A stretch of DNA of 64,000 nt from Arthrobotrys musiformis (Eukaryota; Ascomycota; Orbiliomycetes; Orbiliales; Orbiliaceae): contig JAVHJL010000007.1 of assembly GCA_036971715.1 (NCBI GenBank), forward strand, positions 1 through 64,000, in the 5' to 3' direction. Position numbers and translations under genes: made by a program. Below the pieces are notes generated by a model. That model was not told the DNA's origin. It saw only the letters and a program-made list of their open reading frames with translations, and made no database searches. Positions 38,101-52,741 of this stretch are shown here, in pieces (position 1 is the first letter of the stretch; the number at the start of each line of letters is the position of its first letter).

Positions 38101-40768
38101 TTATATTATATTCTAAGAAAAATTTCTACTAATAAATTTATTTATAATTAAGTTCTTTTATAATTAAAAAAAAAAGATTTTTATAGTTTCAAAAAATTAT
38201 AAAAAGTTCTTTAATTTATAAATAAATTTATTATTTTTTATAAGTTTTTATAATAGTTATAAATTCTTTATTATAAATAAAATATTATAATTAAATAATA
38301 TTGAATTTATAAAAGAAATAGGTAATTAAATATTATTTTTGGTTAAAGTGTTGTTATAAGAAACATGCTTTTAGAGTAATAATTAAAACATTTATTTCTA
38401 TTTTTATAAAAAATTTTAGATTTTAAAAATTAGGGTATAAAAAACATTTTTTAAAATCTTGAAAATTTTAATTTTTTTAAATATAAATTTAAATTTAATT
38501 TGCTTTTTTATAAATTTTATAAAAGTTATTAATATAAAATTATACTTTTAAACAAATTATTGGTAATAATTGTAAAATTTTAAAAATAATTATATGTTTT
38601 TAATATTTTTTAATAAAAGTTATTTTTAAATAATTTAAATTTTTTATAAATTTATTTTAATATTATTTAAAATAATTATAACTTTTAGGAATTTATATTT
38701 TATAATAACAAATTTAGACTTATTAAGAAAATATTATAGATTATATTCTTTTAAAGTATTAAATATTAAATTAATATATTTTTTATATTTTTTTAGGTTT
38801 TTACTATAGATAAGAATATTATTTAAATAGATTATATAAATTATATTAATATAGTTTTATAGAATATGATTTATAAAGGTTTGGAAAAATGTAGGAGTAT
38901 TAATAAGTTTAAAAAATATTATTATATATTTAAATAATTTATAATAATATTTAAAAGCTATTTTTCATTTTTTTTTTAAAATTAATTTATATATTAGAAT
39001 ATATAAAAATAAAGTTAAATTTAGTAAAAATTTTAGTTCCTATAAATTTATTAAATAATTTATTAATAAAAAAAAAGATTAATATCTTTAATTATAATAT
39101 TATTAAAATTTTTATAATATAAATTCATAATTTATTATTAGGTTTTAATATAAAAAAAATAAAATATTTTACTAAAAAGTTTAATAGTTAAATATATTTA
39201 TTATAAAGATTTTTATTAATATATTTTTAAAAAGCAATTATTTTTACTTTAGTATATATATATATAAAAAGTAAATAAAATTACATTCTTTTTTTTTAAA
39301 AAAATATAATATATAAATTAATTAACTTTTAATAACAAAATATTTTTAAATAATAATTTAAAAATAATTTGATTTTTTAATTTAATTTAAAAGTATTTTA
39401 CCTTCTTTAATTTAAATTATTTTTTTTATTGTTAACAAAAAATATTAAAATATTTTTAATTTATTTTTTAGATATTTGTTAACTTTTTTAATTATTATTT
39501 TAATAATAAAATTTAAATAGATTTTTTTTTTTTTAAAATTATAGAATTTCTATTTTCTTATATATAATTTTCTTATATAAATATTAAAAGAATTTAATAA
39601 TTTAGTTTTTTTTAATTAATTTTAGGATTATATTAGTATAATTAAAGATATTTAATAATTAGATTATAAGATATTTTTAAAATATTAATTAAAATATTTT
39701 TAAAATATTTTTTAATAAAAAATTTAAAATAAATTTAATAAGTAATAATTTTAATTATTTTTTAATTAAAAATTAATATAATAATTAAATTTTTTCAATT
39801 TTATAATAAATAAATTAAATTATATAATTATTTTTTAAATTAATGAAGAAATTTTTAATACTACTATTAAAAAAAATATTAATTAATAATCTATTAATAT
39901 AAATAAGTATTATAAAATATTGTTTAAAAAATTAGAATTATAAAATTTTAAGAAATATAAATTTTAATTTTATAATATAAATATTAAATTGTTTAGAGGG
40001 TGTTAATTCCTAAAACATATCTAGTTTAAATTTTTAATAAATTTAAAAAAAATATTTACCCATTAATATCTATTTTTTTTATTTAAATTAAATTGTAATT
40101 TATTTATTTTTTTGTTAAATTTATTAGTATTTTTAGAATAATTAAAATGTAAATATTATAGATAGAAATTACCATATACATCTTTATTTTAATCTAAGTA
40201 ATTTTAATTATAATATGTTTTATATTTTTTTTATATAAAAGAATTATAATCATAAATTAAATAATAATATCTTAAAACAAAAAATTTATTAAATTCTTAA
40301 ATAACTTTAATATTAATTATCCTAAAAATAATAAAAATATTATATTTTTAATATTTATTTTTTAGTATGTTTATTACATAAAAAAATTATTATAAAATAT
40401 ATTAACAACTTTTTTTTTATAGAATTAATATAGGGATTTATTTTTATTAATTATATATTTTTAATATACAATAATCTAAATATTGTTACTAATATTATAA
40501 TTTATATTATAAAAGTTTTAAAATTTTTGATAATAATTATAAAAGTTTAAAGTATTGTTAAAATATTAATTTTTATATATTTTAAATTAAATTTATATTT
40601 TAAATTTTGATTATAAAAAGTAATATTTACATTATAGTTAGTAATTTAAAAAGTTTTTATTAATTAGTTTAATAATTATATTATATTAAGTATAATTATA
40701 TTAGTTATCATAGTATAAGTTATATAAAAAAAAAATTTAGTTATAAAATATATATTATACAAATTATT

Positions 40769-41440
40769 TGTTACACCTTGATCAGGTCTCCTTGGCAGGA
40801 TTCCCAAACAAGCCTAGCACCTTGCTGGTTTCTCAACTCTATTGGTTCAGATTTCTTAGAGGGAATAATCAGTATTTGGTGGAACTAATAAAATTATATA
40901 TAGAAAATATAATATAATAAAATAAATAAAAGACTTATAGGACTATTTTAAGGCTTTATTATTAAATAATGAACTAGTAAAGATAATTAATAAGTTGACT
41001 GATGGAATTTTAAAAAAGATCTAAGAATTACTATTGTTTAAGAGGATCTTAAATATATGATAAAGTTTTTATATAAAATGTAATTTGCATACAAATTTAA
41101 TGAGTTAATGGAATTTCTATAAATCAATAGTAATTGTTAATTTAATGGTTTATTATTAATTTAGATATATATATTATAATAAATATTACATAAGAAAAAT
41201 GGGATGAATTAATAGCTAGGATTTCCACTAGTTAAATAAAATTAAATATATTATAAAAATAATATATTTTATAAGATATAGGAAATAGATTCATTTCTTT
41301 TAAATAAATATTTATAAAATAAATAAATAAATTATGAACTAAATTTTTTTATAAAATAATTGAAATATAAAATTAGAAATATATTTGTTATACTAAATTA
41401 TATGCTTAATTAGGAATAATTATATAATATAAATATGATA
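40769..41440 (-). repeat. 3' LTR of chromovirus G2
   Basis: 672 bp. The outer ~90 bp is unmutated apart from TGATCAGG where relatives have TGCCCAGG. The inner end is RIP-mutated (...AATATAAATATGATA). Confidence 0.9.
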
Positions 41441-41454
41441 TTATCTCCTTTTTC
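41441..41454 (-). other. Polypurine tract of chromovirus G2
   Basis: On the minus strand GAAAAAGGAGATAA immediately precedes the LTR start TGTNAC. This is the primer site for plus-strand DNA synthesis and independently fixes minus as the coding strand. In G1 and G3 the same site has eroded to A-rich sequence. Confidence 0.7.
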
Positions 41455-42341
41455 AAAAGAAACTTCATTATATAAAATTCTTATGTAGGAATATTTTATA
41501 GATAGAAAATAAAATATTTAGGGATATTAAATCTATACAGGAAAATCTTGTATAGTATACCTTAATATATAGAAAATTTAATTAAGGAATATTATTATAT
41601 AAGAAATCCACCAAAGAAATAATCCTATATTAGAAATATTATAAATAATAAATTCTATGTTATATATATAATTATATAATCACAATAATACATAAATATA
41701 ATTAAATTTATTAAAAATTGGAAATCAAAACTTAGATTTTTAAATATTTCTGTATTTAATAATTCAGTATACAAAATTAAGTATATTCAAATAATACTTT
41801 TTTAAATAAAAGCATATTAAAAAATAAAATTTAAAAATATTAAAATAAAACTAAATTTAAACAATCTAAAGATTAAAAAAATAAGAACAATCTTACTATA
41901 CAAATACAAAAATTTAAATATCTTTTAAAAATTGGATATAATTATTATATCAAAAGAAGATATGACTATTTTATAATGAAAAAAAAACAAAAATATGCAG
42001 TCTACACTAAATCAAAAAAGAAATATAATATAATTCCTTATAAGAAATCATTCTCTTAAAGTTTCCTTTTGGTAATTATTATTAATTATTTTTCTTAATT
42101 AATTAAATTTTAGATTTTAGAAAAAAAAAAATATTAAAAATTTTAAAAAATCATAAGTTATTTTAAAACAATTTAAAAAAAAATTTAGCAAAATTAGTTA
42201 ATTATATTAGAAATTTAAAGAAACTTTTTAAAAATATAAAAAAAATTTTCTAAATTATTAAACAATTTCTATAGTATTATATTAAAATTAATTTATTATT
42301 AGCAAAAAATGTAAATTATAATAAAAAAATATCATAAAAGT

Positions 42342-42569
42342 ATGGTTTATATAAAAATAGAATTAAAATTATTAAAAAAATTAGAAAATTTTAATTCTAA
42401 GGAAAAAGAAGTTTTTTTAATATTAAAAAAATTAATATATTATTTTATTTTAAAATTTATTTTTAATAAAGTAATGGATTTTAATCTAAGTTTTTATTTA
42501 GTAGATAATAAAAAAATTTTAAATATAAAATATAAAAATAAAAAATATTTAAAATTTATAACTATATAA
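42342..42569 (+). pseudogene. Opposite-strand frame in chromovirus G2
   Basis: A 75-codon open stretch on the plus strand (IELKLLKKLENFNSKEKEVF..., ...NLSFYLVDNKKILNIKYKN) aligning codon for codon with the frame at 12357-12588 in G1. After two stops the same frame continues NSLNFFKSIIEDSGF to ~42690. Single-codon length differences between G1 and G2 keep the frame. No family recognised. Runs against pol, between chromodomain and 3' LTR. Confidence 0.45.
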
Positions 42570-45500
42570 TAATATTTCTAAGAAAATATTGATATTATAC
42601 CAAATAGTTTAAATTTTTTTAAAAGTATTATAGAAGATTCTGGTTTTTCTGTAGATATTTTTATAAAAAATATTTATAAAAATTTAAAATTTATAAATTA
42701 AAAAATTTCTTTTTTTATTTATTATTTTTAGCAAATATATAAAATACCTTACAAAAATATCTTTCTTTAATATGCCAAATTACTAGTAACTAATATTTTA
42801 TTTATAGGCTGTATTATTTAAATAGTATATGCCAATATATCATTAGTAATTCTAGTATATTGTATAAAGTAGGAGGTACTTTTTTGTTTTTTGGAAAAAT
42901 TGAAAGAACATTAGGATAAAGAGCACAGATAGTGTTTAACAAACTGTATGTGTAGCCAAAGGTGTGAATAGATAAAAGTCATAAGATAATAATGTATTCA
43001 AAACAGTACTAATCTTGGATTTTTCTAAACTATTCACATTTTTTTTTTAGTTTTGTAGTACCCTATTAAATAGATATCCCAAATTACTTTAAAAAAGACT
43101 AAATAAATTTAGAAGAAATGTTTTCCTTTAATTACCAAAAATTATCTTCTGGGTCGTAAGATTAAAACTATTAGATAAAGTATTTATTATTTTTATTAAA
43201 TCCTTTAAAAATCCTTTTAATATCATATTCAACAAAATCGTCATACTTTATCTTAATATTATTAAAATCTTCTCAAAGTCTTGGGAAGGCTGGTTCAAGA
43301 ACTAATATATGAAATATATGGTGGATTTTTAAAGATCTAGGTATGTTTAATTTATATTAATATTTTCCAAGTTATTTCTTAATTATATAAAAACCAAATT
43401 TCTGATAGTTGAGTTTTTTATTAAAGTACTTACTTTTTAGATTTTGTATAAGCAGATATGCTTTATCTTCTTTTTTCAATAATAGGGCTTTCAAGTAATT
43501 TTTATTATAGTAATGGGTTATTTGTTCTTGAAAAAACTCAAAATCTTTTTTAAGAATACTATGAAGGTTTTTTATTTATTCTATATATTTCTTAGCTTCT
43601 AGTATAATTTCTTTTAAAAAAAATAAAAATAAGAAAGTTTTAAGATTCTATTTATATAATACTTTATATAAAGTATATTTAATAGTATTATACTAGAATA
43701 TATTATATATAAATTCTGCTAAAAATAGAAAAAATATTCAATTATTTTAAATATAATTAAAAAAGTTTCAAAAATATATTTTAAAAATTTAGATAAAATA
43801 TTTTAAAGCTTTATTAATCTAAAGATAAGATTTTATTATAATATTGATTTTTAATCCTATTTAGTTTATGATTGATTGTTAATACTTGCTAATAAAAAAT
43901 AGGTTTCTATTACAAATATGCTTTTACTAGATTCCATATTTAAAAAAAATATATTAATAATATATTTATTAGAATTCTTTGGTTTTTTATTAACTGCGCT
44001 ATAGAATAAAGATAATTTTTAAGAATTTATCAATAATAACCAATATTTTATTATAAATAGCATTAGTGAAAATATATTGTACATATGGCATTTTTTAAAC
44101 AAAGTTATATATAATAATTTTAAAAAATGCATTAAGTATATTATAAAATTGGAATATGCTATATAATTTATGTTAATTAGGTTTATTTCTGCAATACATA
44201 TTATAAGTTTTAATATATTTTTTAATATGTTTTCGTATCTAAGACTAAAAGTATATTTTAGTAATAAACTCTTATATTTAATCAATACTTAAATAATTAT
44301 ATATTTTTAAATTGTAATATTAGGTAATGATTTCCTTTTAAAATTTTTTAATTGGAATATAGAAAAATTCTTTAAATATGATAATTCTTTTATATAGTAT
44401 ATAGTATTTTAGTGGGTTTTAAAATCTTTCTAAGATTTTTTTTATTATTAAATCTTGTTGGTAGTTATTTATAAGTTAGGTTTGGAATTCATTTTTGATG
44501 TAATATTCCATAAGATTGAAAGATTTATTAATAATAATATAGGTTTTTTTTTTTAATAGAATAGTTCCTTTGTTAGGTTTTATTTTTTTTATAAGGTTTG
44601 ATTGTTGATTTATTATATTTACCAAAGTATTTTCTTTATTTTTGAAATAGACAATTTTTATATTATATTTTAAAAGGAGTTTTTACTAGTGAACTTGTTT
44701 ATGATTAAGTTTTTTTGTGGTTAGAAAAAAGGTAAGATTTTTATAATCAAAAAAAACTGTGAAAGGTTTCTTAGTTTGAAGATAAATATATTATTTTTTA
44801 TAGGCTTCTACAATAGCTATAAGTTCTTTATTGTGTATTAAATATTATAATTATATAAGGTTAAATTTGTAAAAAAGATAGGCAATTAAATACTATTTTT
44901 AATCAAGGTATTACTATAGGAAGCATGCTTTTAAAACAGTAATTAAAGCATCTATTTCTATTTTGGTAGGAAGTTTTGGATTATAGATTTTGAATATTAG
45001 GGTAGATATAAAGGTGTTTTTCAAGATTTCAAAAACCTTAAGTTTTTCAGGTGTAAACTTAAATTTAATTTGTTTTCTTATAAGTTCTATAAGGGTTGCT
45101 AATATAAAACTATATTTTCAAATGAATTGTTAGTAATAGTTATAAAGTCCTAAAAATGACTATATATTTTTGATATTTTCTAATAGAAGCCATTCTTGAA
45201 TAGCTTAAACCTTCTATAAGTTTATTTTAATATTATTTAAAATAACTATAGTTCTTAGGAATTTGTATTTTGTGATAGTAAATTCAGATTTATCAAAAGA
45301 ACATTATAGGTTATACTCTTTTAAAATATCAAATATTAAGTTAATATATTTTTTGTATTTTTCCAAATTCTTACTATAAATAAAGATATTATCTAAATAA
45401 ATTATATAAATTATATTAATATAATCTTATAAAATATAATTTATAAAAGCTTAGAAAGATGTAAAAGTATTAATAAATTTAAAAAATATTATTATATATT

Positions 45501-48500
45501 TAAATAGTTTATAATAATATTTAAAAACTGTTTTCTATTTTTTTTTAAAATTAATTTATATATTGGAATATGTAAAGATGAGGTTAAATTTAGTAAAAAT
45601 CTTAATTTCTATAAACTTATTAAAAAATTTATTAATAAAGGAAAAAAAACCAATATTTTTAATTATAATATTGTTAAAATTTTTATAATCAATACAAATT
45701 TGTAATTTACTATTAAATTTTAATACAAAAAGAATAAAATATTTTACTAGAAAGTTTAAAGATTAGATATATCTATTATAAAGATTTTTATTAATGTATT
45801 TTCAAAAAACAGCAGTTTCTTCTTTTATACATGCATATATAGGGAGTGAATAAAGTTATATTTCTTCCTTAAAAGAGATATAATATATAAATTAGTTAAT
45901 TTTTAGTAAAAAAATATCTTCTAATAATAGTTTAAAAGTAATTTGATTTTTTAATTTGATTTAAAAAAGTACCTTACTTTCTTTAATTTAAACTATTTCT
46001 TTTGCTTTTAATAGAAAATATTAAAAGGTTTTTAATTTATTTTTTAAATAATTATTAACTTCTTTAATTATTATTCAAATAGTAAAATTCAAATAGACTT
46101 CTTTTCAATATTATATAGTTTTTGTTTTCTTATATATAATTTTTTTATATAAGTATTAAAAAAATTCGAAAATTCCATATTTCCAATTAATTTCAGAATT
46201 ATATTATTATAATTAAGGATATTTAATGATTAGGTTATAGGCTATTTTTAAGATATTGATTGAAATGTTTTTAAAATATTCTTTAATAAGAAATTTAAAA
46301 TGAGCTTGGTAAATAATAGTTCTAATTTCCTTATAATTAAAAGCAAAAATTGCAATTAAATTTGTGAATTTCGTAGTAAATAGGTTAAATTATGTGATTA
46401 TTTTAAATAAATAAAAGAATCTTCAGTACTACTATTAAAAAAAGTACTGATTTATAATCCATTAATATAAACAAATATTATAAGATATTATTTAAAAAAT
46501 CAAAGTTATAGAATTTCAGAAAATATAAGTTTTATTTTTATAATATAAATGCTAGACTATTCAAAAAGCATTAATTCCTGAAGCTATTTTAGTTTAAATT
46601 TTCAATAAATTCTAAAAAAATATCAACCTATTTGTTATATCCTTCGGATTCATAATTTGGTTAATCATTATCAATACCTTAAGGAAATATTTATGATAGT
46701 AAGACTAAGTAAAAGTATTATAGATTTTGGATTTTTATATTTAAAATATAGAGATATTATATTATAAAGTAAGTTTTATAGCTTTTCTATTAATTAAAGT
46801 ATTTATTATAAAAATAATAATAGTATTTTGATTTTGGAATATTCTTTTTCTTTAGATTTATTAATTTAAGGTAATAAAAACTTTGTATCTTATTAATCCA
46901 ACATTTAATATACTTTGTATATAAGTTAAAGTAATTATAGAATTGGGTTTATACATTTAAAAAATAGAATTGGTATTTTTATCTTTATTTATATCTGAAT
47001 TTAAAGTAATAACTAGAGTGACTTTTTATTAGATCAATAATTATGAATAGATTGTTATAAATTTAATAATGTTAATAAAGATTAAAATTGTATACTTGGC
47101 AGAAATCTTTGTAAAATTTTAGTTGGATTTATGTGGAAAGGATAGGTTTCTTTAAACAAAGTTAGCAAATAAAAAAATAATTAGAATTATAATATTTATC
47201 TTTGCAGATTACTAACGTGGTAATATATCCTATCATATCTTTCCAGTTATAATAATATTGGAAATATAATTTAAGAATTTGATTATAAAAAAAATATTAA
47301 GCTTTATGAATCACACAAAGATAATATAGGAAGTGCTCTTCTTATACAATTCTAATAATAGGTAATAATTCTAAAAATTCATAAGTAACTAATTCGATAT
47401 CACTATTTTCTATTGCAATATAATAGCTTTTTTAGTGATTTACAAACATTTCTTTATAAAAATTTATATTAATATAATGGAAAAATTTTTAATAAAGGAT
47501 AAAATTAGTTTATTACTTTTCTTTTGCAAAATTATATCCTATACATTTAGTAGTAAAAATATAGTAATAATTAAAATATCAAATATCCTATTAATTATAT
47601 ATTTTGTTATAGCATTTATATTAAGTAAAGATTAGTTTTTGATAATCTATATATTGGATTTGTTTTTTTTTGAAAAAAATGATGCCATTAACTTCTTTTT
47701 TAGTTGGCGAAGAAAGAAAGTAATTATTATTATCCCAATTAAAGAATAGGAGAGAGACAATGTTAGTTTATTTATACTTTTTGTTGAGACTAACTCATTA
47801 TAAGTAATTAAAAATTTCTTTAGATATAATAGGTGGAGATTAGTAATAGATTACCTTAAAATATATAAAAACGTTTCTGGGTTTAAAGTCTTCTGGGACT
47901 ATTCTTTGGTAAAATCCTTATTTATATTCATAATATTGAATTAATTGTTTATTTTCTTATTGTTTATATTTGATGTAATTACTAGGGACTAAATTGTTCT
48001 ATATTTAGTAATATTCTCAAATATTAGGTGAATAAGAGAAGAAAAATATTTCCTTATTATAAGTATCTATAAGAGTAATTGATTCTAAAATATCCATATA
48101 AGTATCTAAGGAAGTTTGTAACATAACTTTATAAGATTATTTAATAATTTATTACTGAATTTTTTCGAAATTAGTGATGGTGGATTATTGTATTATATTA
48201 AATTTGATAGGGGTTTTATTTTTTTAAGGAAGACCTTAAGTAGTATTATAGAAATTATATTGTATAATATTTTTCTTTTTTTTACATTCTCAAAAGAAAT
48301 ATTTAGGTTTGTTACAATTCTAGTAAAAGAAGTTATTAGATTTTGGGCTTTTTGGAAAAATATTGTGCTTATATTTATATTGTATAGTATTCAGATCTAT
48401 AGGGGCTGGACCAAAAGTTTTGGTTACTATTATGTTTCCATTTTTATTTTTTTTTTAATTTCTAAAATTAGATTTCTTATTATAATTATTACTATTATTA

Positions 48501-49632
48501 TTATACTTTCCTTTTTTTTTATAAAAAAATTAATTAATACAGGTTTTAAAATTAATATCATTAATTTTGATAGTATATTATTATATTTTTATATAGATTA
48601 TAGTAGATAATTTTTTGTTTTGATATTCTTTTTTATAAGTATATATGTATTATTGGAGTTTTATTTTAAGTTTTTCTCAGGTTTTCTAATATAAATTAGA
48701 TTTGTCCTAATTAATTAAAATTGTAAATTTGTTAAATTCTTAGAAATAATTATAAGCAAAATTGGTCTACTTAAAAATAATAATCTATTATTAGGTTTTC
48801 GTAGTTTTATTGTTTTTACTATATTATTATTTAAGAAAGATGATAAAGGATCTATAGTCTGTTATTATTTTAACTATATTTAAGTTTCGTTTTTTTTCTT
48901 TTTTAGTTATAGGAAAATTGAAAGGCTTAAAATCAGAAATGAGTATTGAGTTATTGGAGAAAGTGATCAAGTTTTCCAGGAATTCTGTTAAATTTTATTA
49001 AATCACCAATTTATGGTACCTTAATGTTAAATTTCTTTTAAAATTTGTTTTATTTATCTTAAATCTTAAATCCCTTAGTATTATATTATGCTAATTTCAT
49101 TTAAAGTTCCTTAATTTATTTTTTAGGAGTTTGTGGTGGAGGGGGGTTAGATTCCTTTTTTATGGTTTTTCTGTTGTTCTTCATATTATCATTTAGTAGT
49201 TTAAAAAGTTCTTTAAAGATATTTTTACTAAAATTTCTAATATATTATGTATATTTTTCCTTTTTTTGGTTTTATAAATTTAGTATTATTTAAATTATTA
49301 TGCTCCAAATACCAATAAGTTTTAATAGAAGTATTGATTTTTATAAACTTATTATCAATATCTATATATAGGAATTTTTATTAAGAAAATAAGTTAATAC
49401 TAGGTTAAAAATAAGATTTATTTTTTCAACTTATAAATTTGTTTATGTAATTGAGTTTGTATATATTATTTCTTATAGTTAATTATTATTATTAGGTTTT
49501 AAAAAAATTCCAGATTCCTTTTTAAGAAGTAATTTATATTTATTATTACTATTATTATTGTTTAAACTATAGTTAATTATTCATCGTACTGACATATACT
49601 ATTCTCCTTATTAAAAATTGGATTAATCAAAA

Positions 49633-50299
49633 TATTATATCTTAATTAAATCTCTTTAGCAAGATTCCCAAACAAGTTTAGTATTTTACTGGTTTTTTAA
49701 TTTTATTAGTTCAAATCTCTTAAAAAAAATAATTAGTATTCGGTAGAACTAATAAAATTGTATATAAAAAATATAATATAATAGAATAAATAAAAAATTT
49801 ATAGGACTATTTTAAGGTTTTATTATTAAATAATAAACTAATAAAGGTAGTTAATAAGTTGACTGGTGGAGTTTCAAAAAAGATCTGAGAATTGCTATTA
49901 TTCAAAAAAATCTTAAATATATGATGAAGTTTTTATATAAAATGCAATTTGCATACAAATTCAATAAGTCAATGGAATTCCTGCAAGTCAATAACAACTG
50001 TTAACTTAATAGTTCATCGTCAACTTGGGTATATGTATTATAACAAACATTATATAAGAAAAACAAAATGAACCAGTAGCTAAGATTTCCACTGGTTGAA
50101 CTGAATGTATTATAAAGACAATATATTCTACAAAATATAGGAAATAAACTCATTTCCTCTAAACGAATGTTTACAAAATGAATAAACAAATTATGAACTA
50201 AATCTTTCTGTGGAATAATTGAAATACAGAATTAGAAGCATGTTTATCACGCCAAGCTGTATGCCTAACTGGGAACAGTCATATGGTGTGGGCGTGACA
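49633..50299 (-). repeat. 5' LTR of chromovirus G2
   Basis: 667 bp. The outer (right) ~90 bp is unmutated, ending ...ATATGGTGTGGGCGTGACA; the inner (left) end is TATTATATCTTAATTAAAT, strongly mutated. Confidence 0.9.
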
Positions 50300-52741
50300 T
50301 TATTATTTACACAATTAACATTATTAAAAGTTATATTAATATAAATTAATAATAAAAAATTAAAAAAAAAAATTTTTATTATTTAAAATATTAAAATTTT
50401 TAAATTTTAAAATAATATTATTTTTCATAATTAATAAATATTTCTCTATAGAAATTGATATTTGTATAGTGGAAAACTTTTTAATAAAAAATATAATCTA
50501 TTTATTTTTTATTTTTAGTAAGATTATATTTTATATAATTAGAGATAAATATATAATAATAATTAAAATATTAAATATTTATTTAATTATATATTTTATT
50601 ATAATATTTATATTAATTATTTATAGGTTATTAATAATTTATATATTATTTTTTTTTTTTAAAAAAATATAATATTATTAATTTTTTTAATTTATAAGAA
50701 TAAAGTATTTATTATTATTTTAATTAAAAAAGAAAAGAAAATAATTATTTATAATTTTTAATAAAATTAATTTATTATAAATAATTAGAGTTTTTTTTTA
50801 ATATAATAAATAAAAATTAATAGTTTATAATCCTTAAATATATATAAAAATTTCTAAATTTTAAATTTTTTAAAATAAATTTTTAATATTGTTTTTTTTT
50901 ATATTTATAATATTAAATTAATTTTTTATTTTCTTATTATTTATATTTAATATATTTTTTAGGGGCTAAATTTTATTATAATTAATAATATTTTTGTAAA
51001 TTAGAATTATAAGAGATAGGAGATATTTCTTTATTATTAGTGTTTATAAGGATAATAAATTTTAATATATTTATATAAGTATTTAAAAAAGCTTATAATA
51101 TAATTTTATAAAATTATTTAAAAATTTATTATTAAACTTTTTCAAAATTTATAATAATAAATTATTATATTATATTAAATTTAATAGAAATTTTATCTTT
51201 TTAAAAAAAAATTTTTTAAATAATATTATAAAAATTATATTATATAGTATTTTTTTTTTTTTTTATATATTTTTAAAAGAAATATTTAGGTTTGTTATAA
51301 TTTTAATAAAAAAGGTTATTAGATTTTAGATTTTTTAATAAAATATTATATTTGTATTTATATTAAGTGGTATTTAGATTTATGGAAATTAAATTAAAAA
51401 TTTTAATTACTATTATACTTCTATTTTTATTTTTTTTTAATTTCTAAAATTGGATTTTTTATTATATTTATTATTATTATTATTATATATATATATTTTT
51501 TTTATAAAAAAACTAGTTGGTTTAAGTTTTAAAATTAATATTATCAATTTTAATAACATGTTATTGTATTTTTATATAAATTATAAAAAATTATTCTTTG
51601 TTTTTAAGTTTTTTTTTATAAATATAGATATATTATTAAAATTCTATCTTAAGTTTTTTATAAATATGATAATATAAGTTAGACTCATTTTATTTAGTGA
51701 AAATTATAAATTTATTAAATTCTTAAAAATAATTATAAACTAAATTAATTTATTTTAAATAAATAATTTTTTATTAGATTTTTATAATTTTATTATTTTT
51801 ATTATATTATTATCTAAAGAAATTAGTAAAGTAGTTATAATTTATTATTATATTGGTTATGTCTGAATCCCTTTTTTTTTTTATCTTTACTAAACATATG
51901 ATTTTGATAATAAATATAAGTTTAAAGAATAATATTATTAAAATATATTCTTGTAAATAATATTTTGGTTTTATTATTAGAAAATCAAAAAGCTTAGAGT
52001 TAAAAATAAGTATCAAGTTACTAAAAAAAGTAATTAAGTTTTTTAAAAGTTTTATTAAACTTTATTAAGTTATTAATTTATAGTATTTTAGTTTTAAGTT
52101 TTTTGAGGAGTTTATTATATTTATTTTTATTTAAGGTAATTTTATTTATTAAAGTTTAATTATTATTTTAAAGTTTTTTTTCTTTAACTACATAGTTTTC
52201 AAGTTTTTTTTGAAATTCTTTAATTTATTTTTTAGGGATTTTTAGTAAAGATAAAAGATTAAACCTTTCTTCTATAATTTCTCTGCTATTTTCCATATTA
52301 TCATTTAATAATTTAGGGAATTCCTTAAAAATATTTTTGCTAAAATTTCTTAAATATTATACACATTTTTTTTTATTTTTATTTTTATAAATTTGATATT
52401 ACTTAAATTGTTATGTTCTAAATACTAATAGGTTTTAATAAAAGTATTAATTTTTATGAATTTACTACTGGTATTTGTGTATAAAAATTTTTGTTAAAAA
52501 AATAGATTAGTATTAGATTAAGAGTAGGGTTTATTTTTTTAGCTTATAAATCTATTTGTGTAACTAAGTTTGTATATATTATTTTTTATGGTTATTGTTG
52601 TTAATTTTTGAAGGGGTTTTGGATTTTTTTTTAAAAAATAATTTATATTTGTTACTATTGTTGTTATTGTTTAAATTGTAATTGACTAATTATTGTATTG
52701 ATATATATTGTTTATTTTATTAAGAGTTGGATTAATTAAAG

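Larger units (their letters stand above)
40769..50299 (-). mobile_element. Chromovirus G2, full length, nested in G3
   Basis: 9531 bp, LTRs 40769-41440 and 49633-50299, perfect target duplication TTATT (40764-40768 and 50300-50304). Coding strand minus: gag zinc knuckle 48284-48325, protease ~46430, reverse transcriptase ~45340-45790, RNase H ~44500-44960, integrase ~43700-44300, chromodomain ~43090-43450. The polypurine tract next to the 3' LTR is still readable (41441-41454). G2 is somewhat less AT-saturated than G3, in line with having inserted later. All coding frames are broken. Confidence 0.92.

Noticed and set aside
44019..44285. 88-codon minus-strand frame in G2
   Set aside because: It is a shifted frame of the integrase zinc-binding region; the true integrase frame is adjacent and broken.
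48188..48610. 140-codon hydrophobic frame on the plus strand of G2 that looks like a membrane protein
   Set aside because: The opposite strand carries the gag zinc-knuckle remnant (48284-48325) in G2 and G1, so the hydrophobic frame is the mirror of Lys/Asn-rich gag.
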